Source: Ignavibacteria bacterium (GTDB lineage: Bacteria > Bacteroidota > Ignavibacteria > Tepidaquicellales > Tepidaquicellaceae). Taken from it: a stretch of DNA of 46,619 nucleotides. Location: assembly GCA_019694675.1 (NCBI GenBank), contig JAIBBK010000062.1, positions 1 to 46,619 of the forward strand, in the 5' to 3' direction. The translations under genes and the position numbers were made by a program. The notes beneath the pieces were generated by a model that had not been told where the DNA came from, made no database searches, and saw only the letters and a list, made by a program, of their open reading frames with translations. Shown piece by piece: positions 45,135 through 46,619 of this stretch; position 1 is the stretch's first letter, and every line of letters begins with the position of its first letter.

Positions 45135-45139
45135 ATAAA

Positions 45140-46465
45140 TTGGGTACAGCAACACTGGACAAGAATCAGGTATTGCCTTACAAAGTTAAGGACATATCTC
45201 TTGCCGAATGGGGTAGAAAGGAAATAAGGCTGGCGGAAGCAGAGATGCCGGGCCTGATGGCAATAAGGGAAGAATACAAATCGCAGAAGCCACTCAAGGG
45301 CGCCAGGGTAGCCGGTTGCCTTCATATGACAATTCAGACCGCAGTTCTCATAGAGACACTTGTTGATCTCGGAGCAGAAGTTACATGGTCATCGTGCAAT
45401 ATATTTTCCACACAGGACCATGCAGCTGCTGCTATAGCCGCTGCCGGAATTCCGGTATATGCATGGAAAGGCATGAATGAAGAGGAATTCAACTGGTGCA
45501 TTGAGCAGACACTGTTTTTTGGCCCGGACAGAAAGCCCCTCAACATGATCCTCGATGACGGCGGTGATTTGACCAATATGGTCTTTGACAATTATCCGGA
45601 ACTGATACAGGGAATCAAGGGACTGTCCGAGGAGACGACAACTGGTGTGCACAGGCTTTATGAGAGAATGAAGAAGGGTACACTTCCTATGCCTGCGATC
45701 AATGTTAACGACTCCGTAACAAAGTCGAAATTCGACAACAAGTACGGTTGCAAGGAGTCATGCGTTGATGCGATCAGAAGGGCAACGGATGTTATGATGG
45801 CAGGCAAGGTTGCCGTTGTTGCCGGTTACGGTGATGTAGGAAAGGGTTCGGCAGCTTCATTGAGAGGCGCCGGAGCCAGAGTGCTCGTTACGGAGATTGA
45901 TCCGATCTGCGCATTGCAGGCGGCAATGGACGGATACCAGGTGGTTACAATGGATGAAGCTTCAGAGATCGCAGACATATTTGTGACCGCAACCGGAAAT
46001 GTGAACATCATTACCGACAGGCATTTCAAGTCAATGAAAGACAAGGCCATCGTCTGCAACATCGGTCACTTTGACAATGAGATCAACATGGCATGGCTGA
46101 ATGAGAATTACGGCCAGACAAAGAACACAGTCAAGCCGCAGGTGGATCTTTACACGGTTGACGGCAAAGAAGTGATCATCCTTGCCGAAGGCAGGCTTGT
46201 GAACCTCGGCTGCGCCATGGGACATCCTTCATTTGTAATGTCCAATTCATTTACAAATCAAGTGCTGGCACAGATAGAGCTCTGGAACAACCACAGCAAT
46301 TATGAGAACAAGGTTTATGTGCTGCCCAAGCATCTGGATGAAAAGGTTGCCAGACTTCACCTGGGAAAGATAGGTGCAAAGCTTGAGACGATGACCAAGG
46401 AACAGGCAGATTATATAGGAGTCAGCATTGACGGCCCGTACAAGTCAGAATTGTACAGGTATTAA
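45140..46465 (+). CDS. ahcY: S-adenosylhomocysteine hydrolase
   Basis: 441 residues from TTG 45140, fixed by AAGGAGG just upstream. Splits S-adenosylhomocysteine into adenosine and homocysteine, completing the methyl cycle; cytosolic, NAD-dependent tetramer. Motifs: [16 protein letters not shown] (N-terminal), [33 protein letters not shown], the NAD-binding [10 protein letters not shown] (229 on), GHFDNEI, and [11 protein letters not shown] with the C-terminal KSELYRY tail that closes the neighbouring NAD site. The open frame extends upstream to an ATG at 44975, but that 55-residue lead matches nothing and precedes the promoter. It is unusual here in being a housekeeping gene with a strong Shine-Dalgarno. 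tRNA-Thr follows after 29 bases. Confidence 0.97.
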   Translation: MGTATLDKNQVLPYKVKDISLAEWGRKEIRLAEAEMPGLMAIREEYKSQKPLKGARVAGCLHMTIQTAVLIETLVDLGAEVTWSSCNIFSTQDHAAAAIAAAGIPVYAWKGMNEEEFNWCIEQTLFFGPDRKPLNMILDDGGDLTNMVFDNYPELIQGIKGLSEETTTGVHRLYERMKKGTLPMPAINVNDSVTKSKFDNKYGCKESCVDAIRRATDVMMAGKVAVVAGYGDVGKGSAASLRGAGARVLVTEIDPICALQAAMDGYQVVTMDEASEIADIFVTATGNVNIITDRHFKSMKDKAIVCNIGHFDNEINMAWLNENYGQTKNTVKPQVDLYTVDGKEVIILAEGRLVNLGCAMGHPSFVMSNSFTNQVLAQIELWNNHSNYENKVYVLPKHLDEKVARLHLGKIGAKLETMTKEQADYIGVSIDGPYKSELYRY

Positions 46466-46494
46466 TACGACTGCATAACAGATCAGGTTCTGTT

Positions 46495-46567
46495 GCTGGA
46501 GTAGCTCAGTTGGTAGAGCAGCTGATTCGTAATCAGCAGGTCACGAGTTCAAGTCTCGTCTCCAGCT
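46495..46567 (+). tRNA. tRNA-Thr (anticodon CGT)
   Basis: 73-base cloverleaf: acceptor GCTGGAG pairs with CTCCAGC, anticodon loop TTCGTAA (CGT), T-arm with GTTCAAGTC. The discriminator is T; CCA is not encoded. It lies 29 bases after ahcY with no clear promoter of its own, so it may be read from the ahcY transcript. Confidence 0.95.
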
Positions 46568-46570
46568 CTG

Positions 46571-46605
46571 AAAAGCCCGCGCCTTTTCAAGGTGTGGGCT
46601 TTTTA
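46571..46605 (+). terminator. Rho-independent terminator after tRNA-Thr
   Basis: The stem AAAAGCCCGCGCCTT against AAGGTGTGGGCTTTT (with G-T pairs) and a short loop is followed by T residues. Confidence 0.88.
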
Positions 46606-46619
46606 GTTTCAATTTTCTG

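Noticed and set aside
44975..45139. 55-residue N-terminal extension of S-adenosylhomocysteinase
   Set aside because: It precedes the predicted promoter and the AAGGAGG site, and the extra residues do not resemble the family; TTG 45140 is the start.
44733..45139. S-adenosylhomocysteine riboswitch before ahcY
   Set aside because: The predicted leader is only about 30 bases and no matching fold was seen.

Overview
The window looks like a chromosomal segment from the Bacteroidota/Ignavibacteria side of the FCB group; I cannot name a genus. The evidence is: (i) Bacteroidota-type promoters (TTG, 20 bases, TAnnTT) in front of several genes; (ii) a type IX secretion (T9SS) C-terminal sorting domain with the YPNPFNPST signature; (iii) dockerin-like DVNADG modules that are common in Ignavibacteria; (iv) Shine-Dalgarno (SD) sequences that are mostly missing from housekeeping genes. 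There is no sign of phage, insertion sequence or CRISPR.

Layout. 1-3604 (minus strand): the start of a secreted BNR/Ycf48-like protein cut by the window edge, then a membrane glycosyltransferase - lpxA - panB operon. 4001-9275: a complete rRNA operon (16S, tRNA-Ile, tRNA-Ala, 23S, 5S) with promoter, boxA sites, processing stems and terminator. 9656-16720: tRNA-Arg followed by a tight housekeeping operon (SDR reductase, LOG protein, yicC, gmk, rpoZ, coaBC, family-4 uracil-DNA glycosylase, dnaB). 16741-22159 (minus): an exported cysteine-rich heavy-metal-binding protein with its own operator-like promoter, then an operon of a 65-residue protein, histidine ammonia-lyase, YihY, a GAF-SpoIIE phosphatase and an M48 protease. 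22387-32379: a membrane SpoIIE phosphatase, a secreted SGNH/sialate-esterase-like protein with a dockerin-like tail, a TerC transporter, a DEAD-box helicase, 4-hydroxyphenylpyruvate dioxygenase and aspS.

32604-44732 is the unusual part. Two paralogous pairs of a giant beta-propeller histidine kinase and a NarL/LuxR-type response regulator are interleaved with exported proteins: a secreted coiled-coil protein, a T9SS cargo with a dockerin module, three small lipoproteins that look distantly related, and a small protein that is little more than a signal peptide plus a T9SS-sorting-domain-like fold. Neither kinase can be given a signal peptide from any available start. The spacers carry repeated CCCCTAC boxes (twice exactly 45 bases before a -7 element), perfect dyads and hairpins, suggesting the regulators control the neighbouring exported proteins. 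This is my best candidate for an undescribed system.

44733-46619: S-adenosylhomocysteinase (TTG start with a strong SD), tRNA-Thr and a terminator. Several genes here start at TTG (SDR, coaBC, dnaB, second kinase, ahcY). All calls rest on reading the sequence; no database search was run.
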